64,000 nt of DNA from Cohnella abietis (GTDB taxonomy: Bacteria > Bacillota > Bacilli > Paenibacillales > Paenibacillaceae), in contig NZ_AP019400.1 of assembly GCF_004295585.1 (NCBI RefSeq), positions 1,455,501-1,519,500 on the forward strand, read 5' to 3'. Positions 20,161-28,830 of this stretch are shown here, in pieces. The stretch's first letter is position 1, and every line of letters starts with the position of its first letter. Under the pieces are notes generated by a model. It was not told where the DNA came from. It saw nothing but the letters and a program-made list of their open reading frames with translations, and did no database searches. The translations under genes were made by a program, and so were the position numbers.

Positions 20161-21519
20161 GTGATCAATAGGACAGTAGTAGATGTAACAGATTTTGGTG
20201 CTAAGTCTGGGGGAACGTTTGACTGTACCAAAGCCTTCATTGCTGCCATCGCTATGCTAAAAAGCAGTGGAGGCATCCAGAATGGGAAGCTGTACGTTCC
20301 TGCAGGGATATATAAAATAACGAGTCAAATTGTTATTCCGTTTATGACAGGCTTTCGTATCCAAGGGGATTCGAGAGGCGGCACGATTATTAGACAGTTC
20401 ACGAATAATATGCCGATCTTTAATTTTGGAACATCGCTTACTCATTCTTGGAAAATCTCTGACATTACTTTAGATTACAACACACCACAAACATCTGCCT
20501 TCACTAAGTCAGCCCCGATATATTTCGATCTATCTTCTGGTACAGCAGATGGGTACTTTAACTTTGAAATCGAGAACTGTACGCTAACTAACGGCTACTA
20601 TGGAGTGTTGATGAATCCGAATGTTCAATTGGCTGTTTGGGGTGCAACTATTCGCAAATGTAACATCGGCTCGATGTCTGGAGGAGCTGTGAAGCTTCTG
20701 CCTAATCCGGCTGTCGGGCAACCGATTATTAAGCTGGAGGATTGCTATATTCACTGTCGCGGGATGCAGGAGCGGGCTATTTTTATCGGATATAGTGATA
20801 CGGTATTGCTCGATACAGTCGAGTTTAATGAAGGGGATTTCAGCACGCTTCCAGTCATTGAAATTACAACTTGTTATAATGTTACCCTTATTAATTGTAG
20901 AACCGAGAGCTTCAGAATTGAAACCAAAGGAGGAAATTACTTCTTTTGGAGCTTTCCTAACTCCTCTGCCTATCTTATCGGCTGTACGATTACGAATACC
21001 ACCATTAGCGGAGGTGGGGACACTTATCTTGTAAATGCAGGTACGAATGGGAAACTAACGGTACAAGGTCTTATTACTGATGCTCAACTGAAAGCTGGAG
21101 GAACTGTAACGGCTGCCAAAGCTGACGATTTTCTTATGGCGTGCAATCTTAGAGCTATCGCTCCCGTTACTAGGTACAATCAAGCGTGGAGTCCTCGTCT
21201 TGATGTTGATCTCATACAACGCCCGAAAACAACGGATCGGGCCGATGTGGATGTAACCTTAACAGCATCGGATTCCCTCATTCAACGCTTTAAGAAGCTA
21301 TCGACCAAACGCACGATTCACTTGCCTAGCGTCGGCGTATATCCAGGCCTGCAATTTACAGTAATCAAAGCGACAATAGCTCCATTCCCTTTAACTGTAA
21401 ATGATCCGTTTGTAAGCAACAATGACGTAGTGCTTCCGGTGGGAAGCAAAGCATCCGTCACCTATCTGGCAACAAGTGCAACGGAGTGGCAACCCATCTC
21501 TTTTAATACTTGGCCGTAA
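20161..21519 (+). CDS. Right-handed beta-helix protein
   Basis: A 452-residue protein with VDVTDFGAKSGGTFDCTKAFIAAI at the N terminus, the pectate-lyase-superfamily signature, followed by beta-helix coils such as FEIENCTLTNGYYGVLM and VTLINCRTESFRIE. GTG 20161 is 9 nt after AAAGGGG (20145-20151) and fits better than TTG 20152. There is no clear signal peptide. It resembles the previous gene in design but lacks the tail-like repeats. Catalytic residues cannot be assigned. Confidence 0.7.
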   Translation: MINRTVVDVTDFGAKSGGTFDCTKAFIAAIAMLKSSGGIQNGKLYVPAGIYKITSQIVIPFMTGFRIQGDSRGGTIIRQFTNNMPIFNFGTSLTHSWKISDITLDYNTPQTSAFTKSAPIYFDLSSGTADGYFNFEIENCTLTNGYYGVLMNPNVQLAVWGATIRKCNIGSMSGGAVKLLPNPAVGQPIIKLEDCYIHCRGMQERAIFIGYSDTVLLDTVEFNEGDFSTLPVIEITTCYNVTLINCRTESFRIETKGGNYFFWSFPNSSAYLIGCTITNTTISGGGDTYLVNAGTNGKLTVQGLITDAQLKAGGTVTAAKADDFLMACNLRAIAPVTRYNQAWSPRLDVDLIQRPKTTDRADVDVTLTASDSLIQRFKKLSTKRTIHLPSVGVYPGLQFTVIKATIAPFPLTVNDPFVSNNDVVLPVGSKASVTYLATSATEWQPISFNTWP

Positions 21520-21580
21520 GAGGCTGTCATGACTTTTTGTGGGCTGGCGGTCCGTAACTGCCGGCCCCTCTCCCACCCCA

Positions 21581-22432
21581 CTAACTCCGCTGCAGCAGAG
21601 GAGCGAGCTTTAGCAATAGGACGGTGTATTTTTGTTTGAGCTGACGTGGTAGTAAGTTTCTTAAGGTGTATAAGCTTCTCATAGATTTACTTTCGAAGAA
21701 ATGGTTGAATCTCATATCCCAGAGGCCGTTGCGCTCGAACAGGTGAGGATGATTGCTGTAAAACTTATTTTTATCTTGGTCGACACTCGTGTTGCTGCCG
21801 AATTTGAGCGTGAGCTGCCCATAGTGGACGGCGTAGGAATCCCCGACTAAATATACCTTGAGGTTGTTCTCCCGCAGCTTTAAGCACATTTCGAAATCAT
21901 TAAAGTTCCCCGTATAATCCTGCGTCATTCCCCCTACTAAATCATAAACCTCTCTTCTAAACACATTCAGGTTAAATGTCATCCCAGGAGACTGGCAGTT
22001 GCGTGACAGCATCGTATTCGTGTATTGCTGCGTAGGAAGATCGGATTTGGACAGGTAAGGGATCAGACAGCCGATCTGTTTTGGGTTTTTGTGCTGACTA
22101 ATGAACTGGTCTATCGCGGTAAAAGTAGTAGGCGTGACGTAGACATCAGAGGCCATTGTAACGATCCACTCCGTAGTTAGCTGCTGTACACCGGCATTAT
22201 AGCCTTCGGGAAACGAAAGAATTTTACCGGAATGTAAATAGCGCATATTTAAAGAATCACAAAAATTGCGTAATTGATCATCCGGATTCTCAGATCCATC
22301 AGACAATACGATTTCAGTGACCTCTGGACAATTTTTAAGTAGTGATAGAGCGAACTGAACTGAATATTTTACAGAAATCGGGTGATTCGGTTTACTAAAG
22401 TAATTAACGACGACACCAAATGTGTGTGACAT
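21581..22432 (-). CDS. Glycosyltransferase family 2 protein
   Basis: A 283-residue GT-A-fold protein. EIVLSDGSENPDD, LHSGKILSFPEGYNAGVQQL and WIVTMASDVYVTP match the GT2 nucleotide-binding and metal-binding (DXD-like) regions. VGDSYAVHYGQ lies toward the C terminus. It is transcribed from the divergent promoter region 22440-22610, which contains one dyad site on its own side. It is a single-gene unit on the minus strand. Confidence 0.8.
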   Translation of the reverse strand: MSHTFGVVVNYFSKPNHPISVKYSVQFALSLLKNCPEVTEIVLSDGSENPDDQLRNFCDSLNMRYLHSGKILSFPEGYNAGVQQLTTEWIVTMASDVYVTPTTFTAIDQFISQHKNPKQIGCLIPYLSKSDLPTQQYTNTMLSRNCQSPGMTFNLNVFRREVYDLVGGMTQDYTGNFNDFEMCLKLRENNLKVYLVGDSYAVHYGQLTLKFGSNTSVDQDKNKFYSNHPHLFERNGLWDMRFNHFFESKSMRSLYTLRNLLPRQLKQKYTVLLLKLAPLLQRS

Positions 22433-22456
22433 CTTAGCCAGCTCCTAAACCTATTT

Positions 22457-22471
22457 GATACATATTGTAAC
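22457..22471 (-). promoter_or_regulatory. Dyad operator, GT2 side of divergent promoter
   Basis: GATACA-TAT-TGTAAC. On the minus strand it overlaps a candidate -10 (TACAAT) spaced 18 bp from TTGAAT. It belongs to the 15-bp family found at the other operon starts. Confidence 0.65.
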
Positions 22472-22587
22472 ACAGAGAAAGAATAGAATTCAATATAAAA
22501 AACCACAATATTAACCTTACATCCCCGCCGATACTGATTGAATTTGTATTTTCTTATATGCAACAATTGAGAGGTTTGCATTAAAGT

Positions 22588-22602
22588 GTTACAATATGTA
22601 TC
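22588..22602 (+). promoter_or_regulatory. Dyad operator, beta-helix side of divergent promoter
   Basis: GTTACA-ATA-TGTATC, 131 bp centre to centre from the site on the other strand. TTGCAT (22576-22581) and TATCTA (22599-22604) could be the -35 and -10, so the site again lies in the promoter. Confidence 0.65.
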
Positions 22603-22634
22603 TAATGATTCGTTTGAGGGAGGGGAGGACAGCG

Positions 22635-23798
22635 ATCTATATACGAAACATATTAGCTGCATTGCTATTGCTGCTGATCGGTTTTTGTTTCGCTTATACA
22701 ATCTTCCACATCAGAGAGAGTGACAACAAAAATGAGGTTAGCAACTATGCTGGAGAAATTAATGTTAAGGATTATGGGGCGAAAGGTGACAATGTAGCGG
22801 ATGATACAAGAGCCATTCAAGCAGCGCTAGATGCACTGGCTGAAGAAGGTGCGGCTGTTTTGTATTTTCCCCCGAGTATCTACAAAATTACCTCTCCACT
22901 CATCGTGCCGTTTATGCAGGGAAAAGAGATTCGTGGCGCAACCTCCTTGCAAAGCACTGTTCAGCAGCATACGAATAATGTAGCGGTATTCCAGTTTACA
23001 TATCCAGACACACACTCGATATATATGCATGATTTAGGCATATCATATAGAAACCAGCAAAAGGCGAGAGATGGGAACGCATACGGAATCGGTTTTGGCT
23101 CCACGCAGGGCAGTCCTAATGGGTTTTATCATCTCATGTTTGAGCGGCTTTCGATCGCAGGGGCAGCTGTAGGCATCGGTATTAATCAGAAGTCTGGTAC
23201 ACAGACGGTATGGAATTTCTCACTATCGGATACTTCATTTGCCTCCATAAGCAAACATGTCATCTACTTTAATCCACCGACTCCCATCGGTATGCCCATG
23301 CATGTCTACAACAATATTCGTGTAATGAATACAGGTAACGGAATTGCTCCTAAGGGCGAAGCTTTCGTGTTCACTGCCGTAGAGGCTGAGATTGAGCATC
23401 TGGATATTGAGGGATGGCATAATACGATATTTTACGGAATCGGTGGACCTAATTACGTTGTGCGGCATGTCCATGTGGAGCATCATGTTTTTGACGAAGG
23501 GGCCGATAAAGATCTGTTTTATCTTGCGAATGGGTCTCTAACTGTGGAAAACCTTGCTTATCAAGGAGTATCCAATAACACAACCAGCGTTCAACTCTTC
23601 CACTCCGACACACCTGAAGCCAATTTATACTTGAAACAAATTGTAGTAGGAATGAGCAGAAATAAAGGCGGGGCAGTAGTCATTGCAACACAACAATCAA
23701 CTGCCTTTATTCAAGATGTCAGAACCAATATCCCCGTCACTTATCCTCTCGATAGTTATGAGAAGCATGTTCGAGGTAATGTGATTGAGTCTAATTGA
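22635..23798 (+). CDS. Membrane-anchored beta-helix (pectate-lyase-superfamily) protein
   Basis: After a hydrophobic anchor (NILAALLLLLIGFCFAYTIF) comes INVKDYGAKGDNVADDTRAIQAALDAL, the beta-helix superfamily signature, then coils such as WNFSLSDTSFASISKHVIYF. About 390 residues. The start is uncertain. The strong ribosome site GAGGGAGGGGAGG ends at 22628, and the first in-frame codon at the right distance is ATC 22635. The in-frame ATGs at 22596 and 22605 lie within or next to the promoter and upstream of that site. The likely location is the outer face of the membrane. Confidence 0.65.
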   Translation: MYIRNILAALLLLLIGFCFAYTIFHIRESDNKNEVSNYAGEINVKDYGAKGDNVADDTRAIQAALDALAEEGAAVLYFPPSIYKITSPLIVPFMQGKEIRGATSLQSTVQQHTNNVAVFQFTYPDTHSIYMHDLGISYRNQQKARDGNAYGIGFGSTQGSPNGFYHLMFERLSIAGAAVGIGINQKSGTQTVWNFSLSDTSFASISKHVIYFNPPTPIGMPMHVYNNIRVMNTGNGIAPKGEAFVFTAVEAEIEHLDIEGWHNTIFYGIGGPNYVVRHVHVEHHVFDEGADKDLFYLANGSLTVENLAYQGVSNNTTSVQLFHSDTPEANLYLKQIVVGMSRNKGGAVVIATQQSTAFIQDVRTNIPVTYPLDSYEKHVRGNVIESN

Positions 23799-23852
23799 TG
23801 TACAGAAGGACACAATGTTATCGACAATATCCATATGCATTGGGGGAAGCCT

Positions 23853-25430
23853 ATGCTCCGCTCAAGTAAAATAATACTCGCTGTTTTATTAACAATCTCA
23901 ATCTTCATTATTTCGGGAGCTTCGAGCCTGAGTTCGAGTGTCTATAAGGATGTCGAAGGACATCAAGCAGAATCAGCGATTATTTGGGCTACTAATCAAA
24001 AGCTAGTTAAAGGCTACAAGGACGGAAGCTTCAAGCCTAACCTCGAAGTAACAGAAGCAGAGTTTCTTGCTATGCTGCTTAGGTTATTTCCTAATGCAAT
24101 AACTTTATTGAACAAGAGTACCTCTAAGCCTTCGGATAATTGGAGCGATTCGTATTATTCGGTTGCAGCACTATTTAATATGCCTGTAACGGGATTAGTG
24201 GAGCCTAAGCAGCGTGTGAATGCGATTACCCGCGGACAAGTCGCAGAGCTCGTTACAGGTGCCTTCGGATTTCATTACGATACCGACGGCTCTATCGCTT
24301 TTCTATTCGATAGAGGGCTCTCAATCGGCAGATCGGGCAAAACAATTAAAGGCTACGAGGCTTCCAAAAATTTGACTAGAGCCGAGGTAGTTGTGTTATT
24401 AAAGCTTGTATCGGACAAATCACCTTCTCCCGAATTACAGGTAAGAGCCAAAGAGCTAAGCAGCAATAAGTCGACAGACAAGTATAGGGATAAGATGTCA
24501 CTATTTTATGGAACTAACGGCCATCTTAGCCAAGGGGGAGCCTACCGGAAAACAAGCTTCGCCACTCAATTATCTCAGCTTCAGGACCTAGGCATGACGG
24601 TCTACCGCAATGACATATGGGATGCATCAACAGCTACACAGCTTGCTGAAATGGCGGATGCATTCGCTGGCTCGGGTGTACAAATCGTTCCCGTGCTCAC
24701 ACCTAAGCCTCAAGCATATAGCAACGAAGCGGAAGCCTATAAAAAAGGATTCGATCTGGGTCAAGCGGCTGCCAGGGCGTTGTCGGGGAAAGTTGGCTAC
24801 TATCAGGTCGGCAATGAATTAGAGGTCGGGGCTATCATTCCCAGAGCAGACGGAGTGAGTTCCAAAGACTATGACAACAGTAAATTTGTTAAAGCAAGAG
24901 GTTCAATTCGGGGGATGATCGCGGGGATCAAATCGATTGATGATTCCGCCCAAATCATCAGTGCATCTGCTGGTTGGTTGCATTATGCCTTTAATGACAT
25001 GTTATGGAACGGGGTTCAGCCGGATGGTTCCACAGGGAATGATGTTATTCGGTGGGACATTACGTCATGGCATTGGTATTCGGACATGCGCGATATTACC
25101 CAAGCTTGTGGCGGGAGTGGCTGTTATAACGTGCTACAGCAATTAAAGGATCGGTTCGACAAACCGATCTGGCTAACAGAGTATGGTGTTCGGCCTAATG
25201 TCGGCAACGATGAGCAGATAGCTGAGTATACTACAGGCGATAAAATGCTGGCGCAGTTCGTATCCTTGGCTAGCGCTTATCATATCCAAAGCGTTGCGCA
25301 ATATAGTCTTTACGATGATCTAAAGTATGGGGGAGATGGCAATTACGGGCTGCTAAAGGATGACGGGATTTCACAAAAAGTAAGCTACGACGCAATCAAA
25401 AGGTTCATTAAATCTCATCCGATGGATTGA
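23853..25430 (+). CDS. SLH-domain protein with clan GH-A glycoside hydrolase domain
   Basis: A 525-residue secreted protein. A signal peptide (ILAVLLTISIFIISGASS) is followed by three SLH-like repeats (about residues 25-190; YKDVEGHQAESAIIWA, LVKGYKDGSFKPN, NLTRAEVVVLL), then a TIM-barrel hydrolase domain. VGNELE supplies the probable acid/base Glu (about 322) and WLTEYGV the probable nucleophile (about 443), as in GH39/GH5-type enzymes. SLH repeats would hold it on the cell wall. It may trim or release the polymer made here. The ATG at 23853 follows GGGGGAAG; ATG 23835 is also in frame. Confidence 0.75.
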   Translation: MLRSSKIILAVLLTISIFIISGASSLSSSVYKDVEGHQAESAIIWATNQKLVKGYKDGSFKPNLEVTEAEFLAMLLRLFPNAITLLNKSTSKPSDNWSDSYYSVAALFNMPVTGLVEPKQRVNAITRGQVAELVTGAFGFHYDTDGSIAFLFDRGLSIGRSGKTIKGYEASKNLTRAEVVVLLKLVSDKSPSPELQVRAKELSSNKSTDKYRDKMSLFYGTNGHLSQGGAYRKTSFATQLSQLQDLGMTVYRNDIWDASTATQLAEMADAFAGSGVQIVPVLTPKPQAYSNEAEAYKKGFDLGQAAARALSGKVGYYQVGNELEVGAIIPRADGVSSKDYDNSKFVKARGSIRGMIAGIKSIDDSAQIISASAGWLHYAFNDMLWNGVQPDGSTGNDVIRWDITSWHWYSDMRDITQACGGSGCYNVLQQLKDRFDKPIWLTEYGVRPNVGNDEQIAEYTTGDKMLAQFVSLASAYHIQSVAQYSLYDDLKYGGDGNYGLLKDDGISQKVSYDAIKRFIKSHPMD

Positions 25431-25444
25431 TAATGAAATGACTA

Positions 25445-25505
25445 TTGACATGATACGAATTGTAACTTAAAGTGAATAATGAGTCGAAATGTTACGTATA
25501 GTATC
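25445..25505 (+). promoter_or_regulatory. Promoter of wzz2-kinase operon with two dyad sites
   Basis: TTGACA (25445-25450), a 17-bp spacer containing GATACG-AAT-TGTAAC (25452-25466), and TAAAGT (25468-25473). A second dyad, GTTACG-TAT-AGTATC, is at 25491-25505. The layout is the same as at 2758 and 12153. Confidence 0.7.
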
Positions 25506-25553
25506 TAATTTTAGTTGTGCATTTATTAATCTAAAAGTATCGGGGGAGATGAA

Positions 25554-26300
25554 TTGGAGCTTAAGCAGTATTGGGCTATTGTTTGGCGCAGAAAGTGGAT
25601 AGTTCTTCTGCTAGTCCTAATAGGTGTTGCTTTGACTAGCGTTTATTCCATGTATTTTGTAGACAAGCAGTTCTTGGCATCAACTAAGATTATTGTTAAT
25701 CAAAAGGAGTATCCCACAGCTATAAATCAGGATCCGAGATCAATAGATTACAATATCAACTTAATTAAAACCTACAAGGAAATTATTAAGACTCCTCGAA
25801 TTATGAGCGCTGTTGTCAAACAGTATCCAGACTTGAAAATATCGGTATCGGATTTGATCGACAAAGTCAGTGTTTCTACCGTCAATGGCACTCAGGTTAT
25901 GTCCGTAGTTGCCATGGACACCTCTTACAAGCGGGCAGCACAGGTTGCCAATGCAGTATCCCAAGTGTTTCAACAAGAAATTCCACTGCTTATGAATGTA
26001 GATAACGTCAATATTCTAAACGAAGCTGATGTGAATGCGCTGTCTAAGCCTCACTCGCCGAACACGGAGCTCAATATCGTCTTAAGCACTGTTTTATTTT
26101 TAGTATTAGGGCTGGGGCTGGCATTTCTGTTGGAATACTTGGATGATACCGTTCGAACAGAGCTGGATCTTAAGGTGCTCCTTGAATTGCCTACATTTGC
26201 TCATATCCCGAGGGTTAAAGCTAACCGTACAAGCCGCCATAAGAAGCTAGATACAGATACTTCTGTAAGGAGGGGTAAGGGTGCTACGTTCAGCGTTTAA
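25554..26300 (+). CDS. Wzz/YveK-type chain-length regulator and BY-kinase modulator
   Basis: A 248-residue paralogue of the 12237 protein. It has a membrane segment WIVLLLVLIGVALTSVYSMYF, the shared NLIKTYKEIIKTPRIMSAVV region, and a second segment IVLSTVLFLVLGLGLAFLLEYLDDTV. The only usable start is TTG 25554 behind GGGGGAG (25542-25548), because the ATG at 25549 is out of frame. It overlaps the kinase gene by 20 bp, which fits a co-translated activator and kinase pair. Confidence 0.85.
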   Translation: MELKQYWAIVWRRKWIVLLLVLIGVALTSVYSMYFVDKQFLASTKIIVNQKEYPTAINQDPRSIDYNINLIKTYKEIIKTPRIMSAVVKQYPDLKISVSDLIDKVSVSTVNGTQVMSVVAMDTSYKRAAQVANAVSQVFQQEIPLLMNVDNVNILNEADVNALSKPHSPNTELNIVLSTVLFLVLGLGLAFLLEYLDDTVRTELDLKVLLELPTFAHIPRVKANRTSRHKKLDTDTSVRRGKGATFSV

Positions 26301-26952
26301 GAATCATCTCATCAGGGAGGATAGCTTAAATATCCCTGCGTCTGAAGCCTATAAGGTACTGAGGACGAATATCGAATTCTCCAACATAAATGCTAGTATC
26401 CAGACGATAATGATTGCTTCCACTCAGAAAGGCGAGGGAAAAAGCGTTACTTCTGCTAACCTTGCCGCAACGTATGCTAAATCGAACAAAAAAGTGCTCC
26501 TTATTGATGCCAATCTTCGGAATCCTTTGCAGCATCAAATATTTAACCTATCTAATTCGCTTGGTCTTTCCACGCTATTGAGTAACCAATCAGAGCTTAG
26601 AGAGATTACGATGGTCACAGACATTAAGAACTTAAGCGTTATTCCAAGCGGTCCCCTATTAGCTAATCCCCCGGAAGCATTAGGCTCTTATCGTATGCTA
26701 GCTTTCTTGGAGGAAGCGAAGCAACTTTACGATATCATTATTATCGATACCCCGCCGATCTTGTCGGTCGCTGATGCCCAGATAGTAGCTGCGCAATGTG
26801 ATGGAGTACTGCTAATCGTCAAAGCCGGTAAAGTGAGTAAAGAAGCTTTAACCAAAGCAAAGGCGGTTCTGGACCTCGTGGGTGTAAAGGTCATGGGAGC
26901 AGTACTTAATAATGTGAATGCGAAAAGAGCAGCCTTCTACAGCGCGTACTGA
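26281..26952 (+). CDS. CpsD/YwqD-type bacterial tyrosine kinase
   Basis: A 223-residue BY-kinase. Walker A is in STQKGEGKSVTSANLA (about 47-62), Walker A' in VLLIDANLR (72-80) and Walker B in IIIDTPPIL. The EAYKVLRTNIEF helix near residue 22 is the usual oligomerisation motif. The C terminus ends in FYSAY, so only Tyr220 and Tyr223 are left of the usual tyrosine cluster. The GTG start lies inside the preceding gene. It is the only BY-kinase in the window and may serve both Wzz-like partners. Confidence 0.85.
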   Translation: MLRSAFKNHLIREDSLNIPASEAYKVLRTNIEFSNINASIQTIMIASTQKGEGKSVTSANLAATYAKSNKKVLLIDANLRNPLQHQIFNLSNSLGLSTLLSNQSELREITMVTDIKNLSVIPSGPLLANPPEALGSYRMLAFLEEAKQLYDIIIIDTPPILSVADAQIVAAQCDGVLLIVKAGKVSKEALTKAKAVLDLVGVKVMGAVLNNVNAKRAAFYSAY

Positions 26953-27316
26953 TAGTCATTAAAGGAAAAGAGGGTTGTCCCATAAGTGAATTTTAAGATC
27001 AATTATGGAATAGCTCACTTTTATCAAGAATGACGTTCAAACGAAAAGGTGTTGGTGCAGGAGGTTATTCCTGAGCCAACACCTTTTCGTTTTTGATCAA
27101 CTGTTGCTTGCTTGAGCAGATTATGTGCAAGCGAATAATTACGCATGGAAGTTTGCCTAGTATGGATTTTGCTTCGTGGCATCTTTGAATGTACAAAGGA
27201 AACTCCATCTCTTAAATGGTTGCTCGACACTTCCATTTTACGAAGGGTGGTTTCTTTTGTGTTTTTAATGACTGACCTTAATCGATGATAAAAAAGGAGA
27301 TACTTCCCCGCAAAAA
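26953..27316. other. Intergenic region with terminator and a possible IS remnant
   Basis: No intact gene is visible. It contains the terminator at 27040-27094. On the minus strand near 27095-27160 a short frame reads NYSLAHNLLKQA, which resembles the C-terminal end of IS1182-type transposases. The flanking frames are broken, so at most this is a decayed transposase tail. Confidence 0.3.
27040..27094 (+). terminator. Strong rho-independent terminator
   Basis: AACGAAAAGGTGTTGG (27040-27055) pairs perfectly with CCAACACCTTTTCGTT (27076-27091), and T residues follow. It closes the wzz2-kinase unit. The A-rich 5' arm lets it work on the minus strand too. Confidence 0.85.
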
Positions 27317-28645
27317 CTATGATCGATTGTAGGACTTATAGTACTGCCGTCGCAGCGAGAGTAATTGCCTCTGCTCTTTTAACTTTGCATAAGCTATCCC
27401 GACAAACAGCCAAATGGTTAAATACGCAAACTCGGATACTGAGATCATCGCAGTGAAGTAAATGACGATAAGCAAGCATTTAATGCCGATAGTCTCGTAA
27501 TCATTTTTTAGCTTGAGCACCGGCACTAAGAAGAGCAGTGTAAATAAGGCAGTACCTACAATCCCAATGTTACATAGAAACGTCGACCAAAGATCGGCAG
27601 AGCGCACATAGCCAAAGCCTACCCCGAACAGCTTGTTAAGAAAGGGGAGCTCATTAAAAAAGGCTAGATGAGTGTCCATCAGACTCTGGCGCTCCATGCC
27701 CGAATAGGTTTGAGTTTTGTTCCCAATAATCGTATTAAACAAGGCTTGAATATAAGTAGAAAGAAAGGGGGCAGCAACCAAGAATATAGTTACTGTAACA
27801 AGCAAATACCTATCCCTAAGCCGGAAGAATAGGATTCTTAAGCAGAAATAGAGCGAAATTCCGATAAATGCAGTCGTCGAAAAGGTAAGGATTAAGGAAA
27901 GCAGCAAAACAAGCTGTGTCTTCGTTCTGCGAAGATGAATGGCGAAAATCCACAAAGGCAGCATTGTAAAGCTAAACATACTCGGTTCCCCGGTCAAACT
28001 CTTTAATCGCATGAATTGTGTTCCGAATAAGTTCATCGTCTGAAACAAGCTGCCGGAATGCAACGCTTGATCCTCGCCACTAATAAAAATCCGATTAGAT
28101 AAGAAATCTCCATTAGAGTGGAAGACCAGGAAGTAAATGAATTCATATAATCCGTACAAAGCAAGCAAAGTCGCACCATATAGAATAATTCGATTCCAAG
28201 AGGCCGAGTAGAAATTTTTAACGAAAACAGCCAATGTAACAGCGACAAGTAAGTAGAAAGATTGAGTAATAAGAGAGGATCGGAACAGGATGGAATTCAG
28301 GCCTTCTGAGGAGACAAGATTTATTTTATCAAAATGAAGAGGAATTCCATTATCGCTTGTAAGAGATAGGCTCAATTGCGCGGCGAGTACTAAGGTGAGA
28401 AATAGAAGAGTAAACCGTAACAGGTCACGAAAGAAATCCCCGCTCTCTATCCGTTCGTAAGTAAATCGGTATTTTGGTAGGAGAAAGAGTAGGAACAAAT
28501 AGCCGACCGAGGCAATCCCCATCAGGAGCCCAGGTGTCGTACCTGGAATACTGGGGATTATAACAACGGACGTAATAGGAAGTAGCAAAGCCCATAAAGA
28601 AAAATAGCGGTTTAGAGCAGATTGCATGGCGTTCACCCGTTTCAT
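27317..28645 (-). CDS. O-antigen ligase/Wzy-like membrane protein
   Basis: A 442-residue polytopic membrane protein with about ten hydrophobic segments and a large loop including RLKSLTGEPSMFSFTMLPLWIF and YSGMERQSLMDTHLAFFNELPFLNKLFGVGFGYV, like Wzy/O-antigen ligases. It is the second polymerase-like gene in the window. ATG 28645 is used here although no clear ribosome site precedes it; GTG 28636 or ATG 28627 are alternatives. It is the only gene of its minus-strand unit. Confidence 0.75.
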   Translation of the reverse strand: MKRVNAMQSALNRYFSLWALLLPITSVVIIPSIPGTTPGLLMGIASVGYLFLLFLLPKYRFTYERIESGDFFRDLLRFTLLFLTLVLAAQLSLSLTSDNGIPLHFDKINLVSSEGLNSILFRSSLITQSFYLLVAVTLAVFVKNFYSASWNRIILYGATLLALYGLYEFIYFLVFHSNGDFLSNRIFISGEDQALHSGSLFQTMNLFGTQFMRLKSLTGEPSMFSFTMLPLWIFAIHLRRTKTQLVLLLSLILTFSTTAFIGISLYFCLRILFFRLRDRYLLVTVTIFLVAAPFLSTYIQALFNTIIGNKTQTYSGMERQSLMDTHLAFFNELPFLNKLFGVGFGYVRSADLWSTFLCNIGIVGTALFTLLFLVPVLKLKNDYETIGIKCLLIVIYFTAMISVSEFAYLTIWLFVGIAYAKLKEQRQLLSLRRQYYKSYNRS

Positions 28646-28671
28646 TAATAAATATCACTTAATAAACAAAT

Positions 28672-28699
28672 GATACAATTTGTAACTAATTGTTGTCAA
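28672..28699 (-). promoter_or_regulatory. Promoter with dyad operator for the minus-strand polymerase gene
   Basis: On the minus strand TTGACA (28699-28694) is followed after 18 bp by TATCAT (28675-28670). The dyad GATACA-ATT-TGTAAC at 28672-28686 overlaps the -10. Confidence 0.65.
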
Positions 28700-28724
28700 T
28701 GCAATAAAAAACGGTTAACTCAAC

Positions 28725-28781
28725 TTGACAGGTTACAGAATGTATCGTAAATTAAGAATATAAATGGATACAATATGTATC
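28725..28781 (+). promoter_or_regulatory. Promoter of the 28.8-39.3 kb operon with two dyad sites
   Basis: TTGACA (28725-28730), a 17-bp spacer with GTTACA-GAA-TGTATC (28732-28746) and a TAAATT -10 (28748-28753). The second site, GATACA-ATA-TGTATC at 28767-28781, has perfectly complementary six-base arms. With the site on the other strand at 28672 this gives three operators in 110 bp. Confidence 0.7.
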
Positions 28782-28830
28782 GAAAAAGATTGAAAAGAAC
28801 TGCTTTTTGATTCGCGTGGGAGGGTTTCAA

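Noticed and set aside
18532..21519. Prophage fragment
   Set aside because: Only tail-spike-like beta-helix genes are present; no terminase, capsid, integrase or lysis genes are found on either side.
21541..21567. Hairpin GGGCTGGCGGT...ACTGCCGGCCC as a terminator of the beta-helix genes
   Set aside because: The stem is reasonable with G-U pairs, but no T tract follows on either strand.
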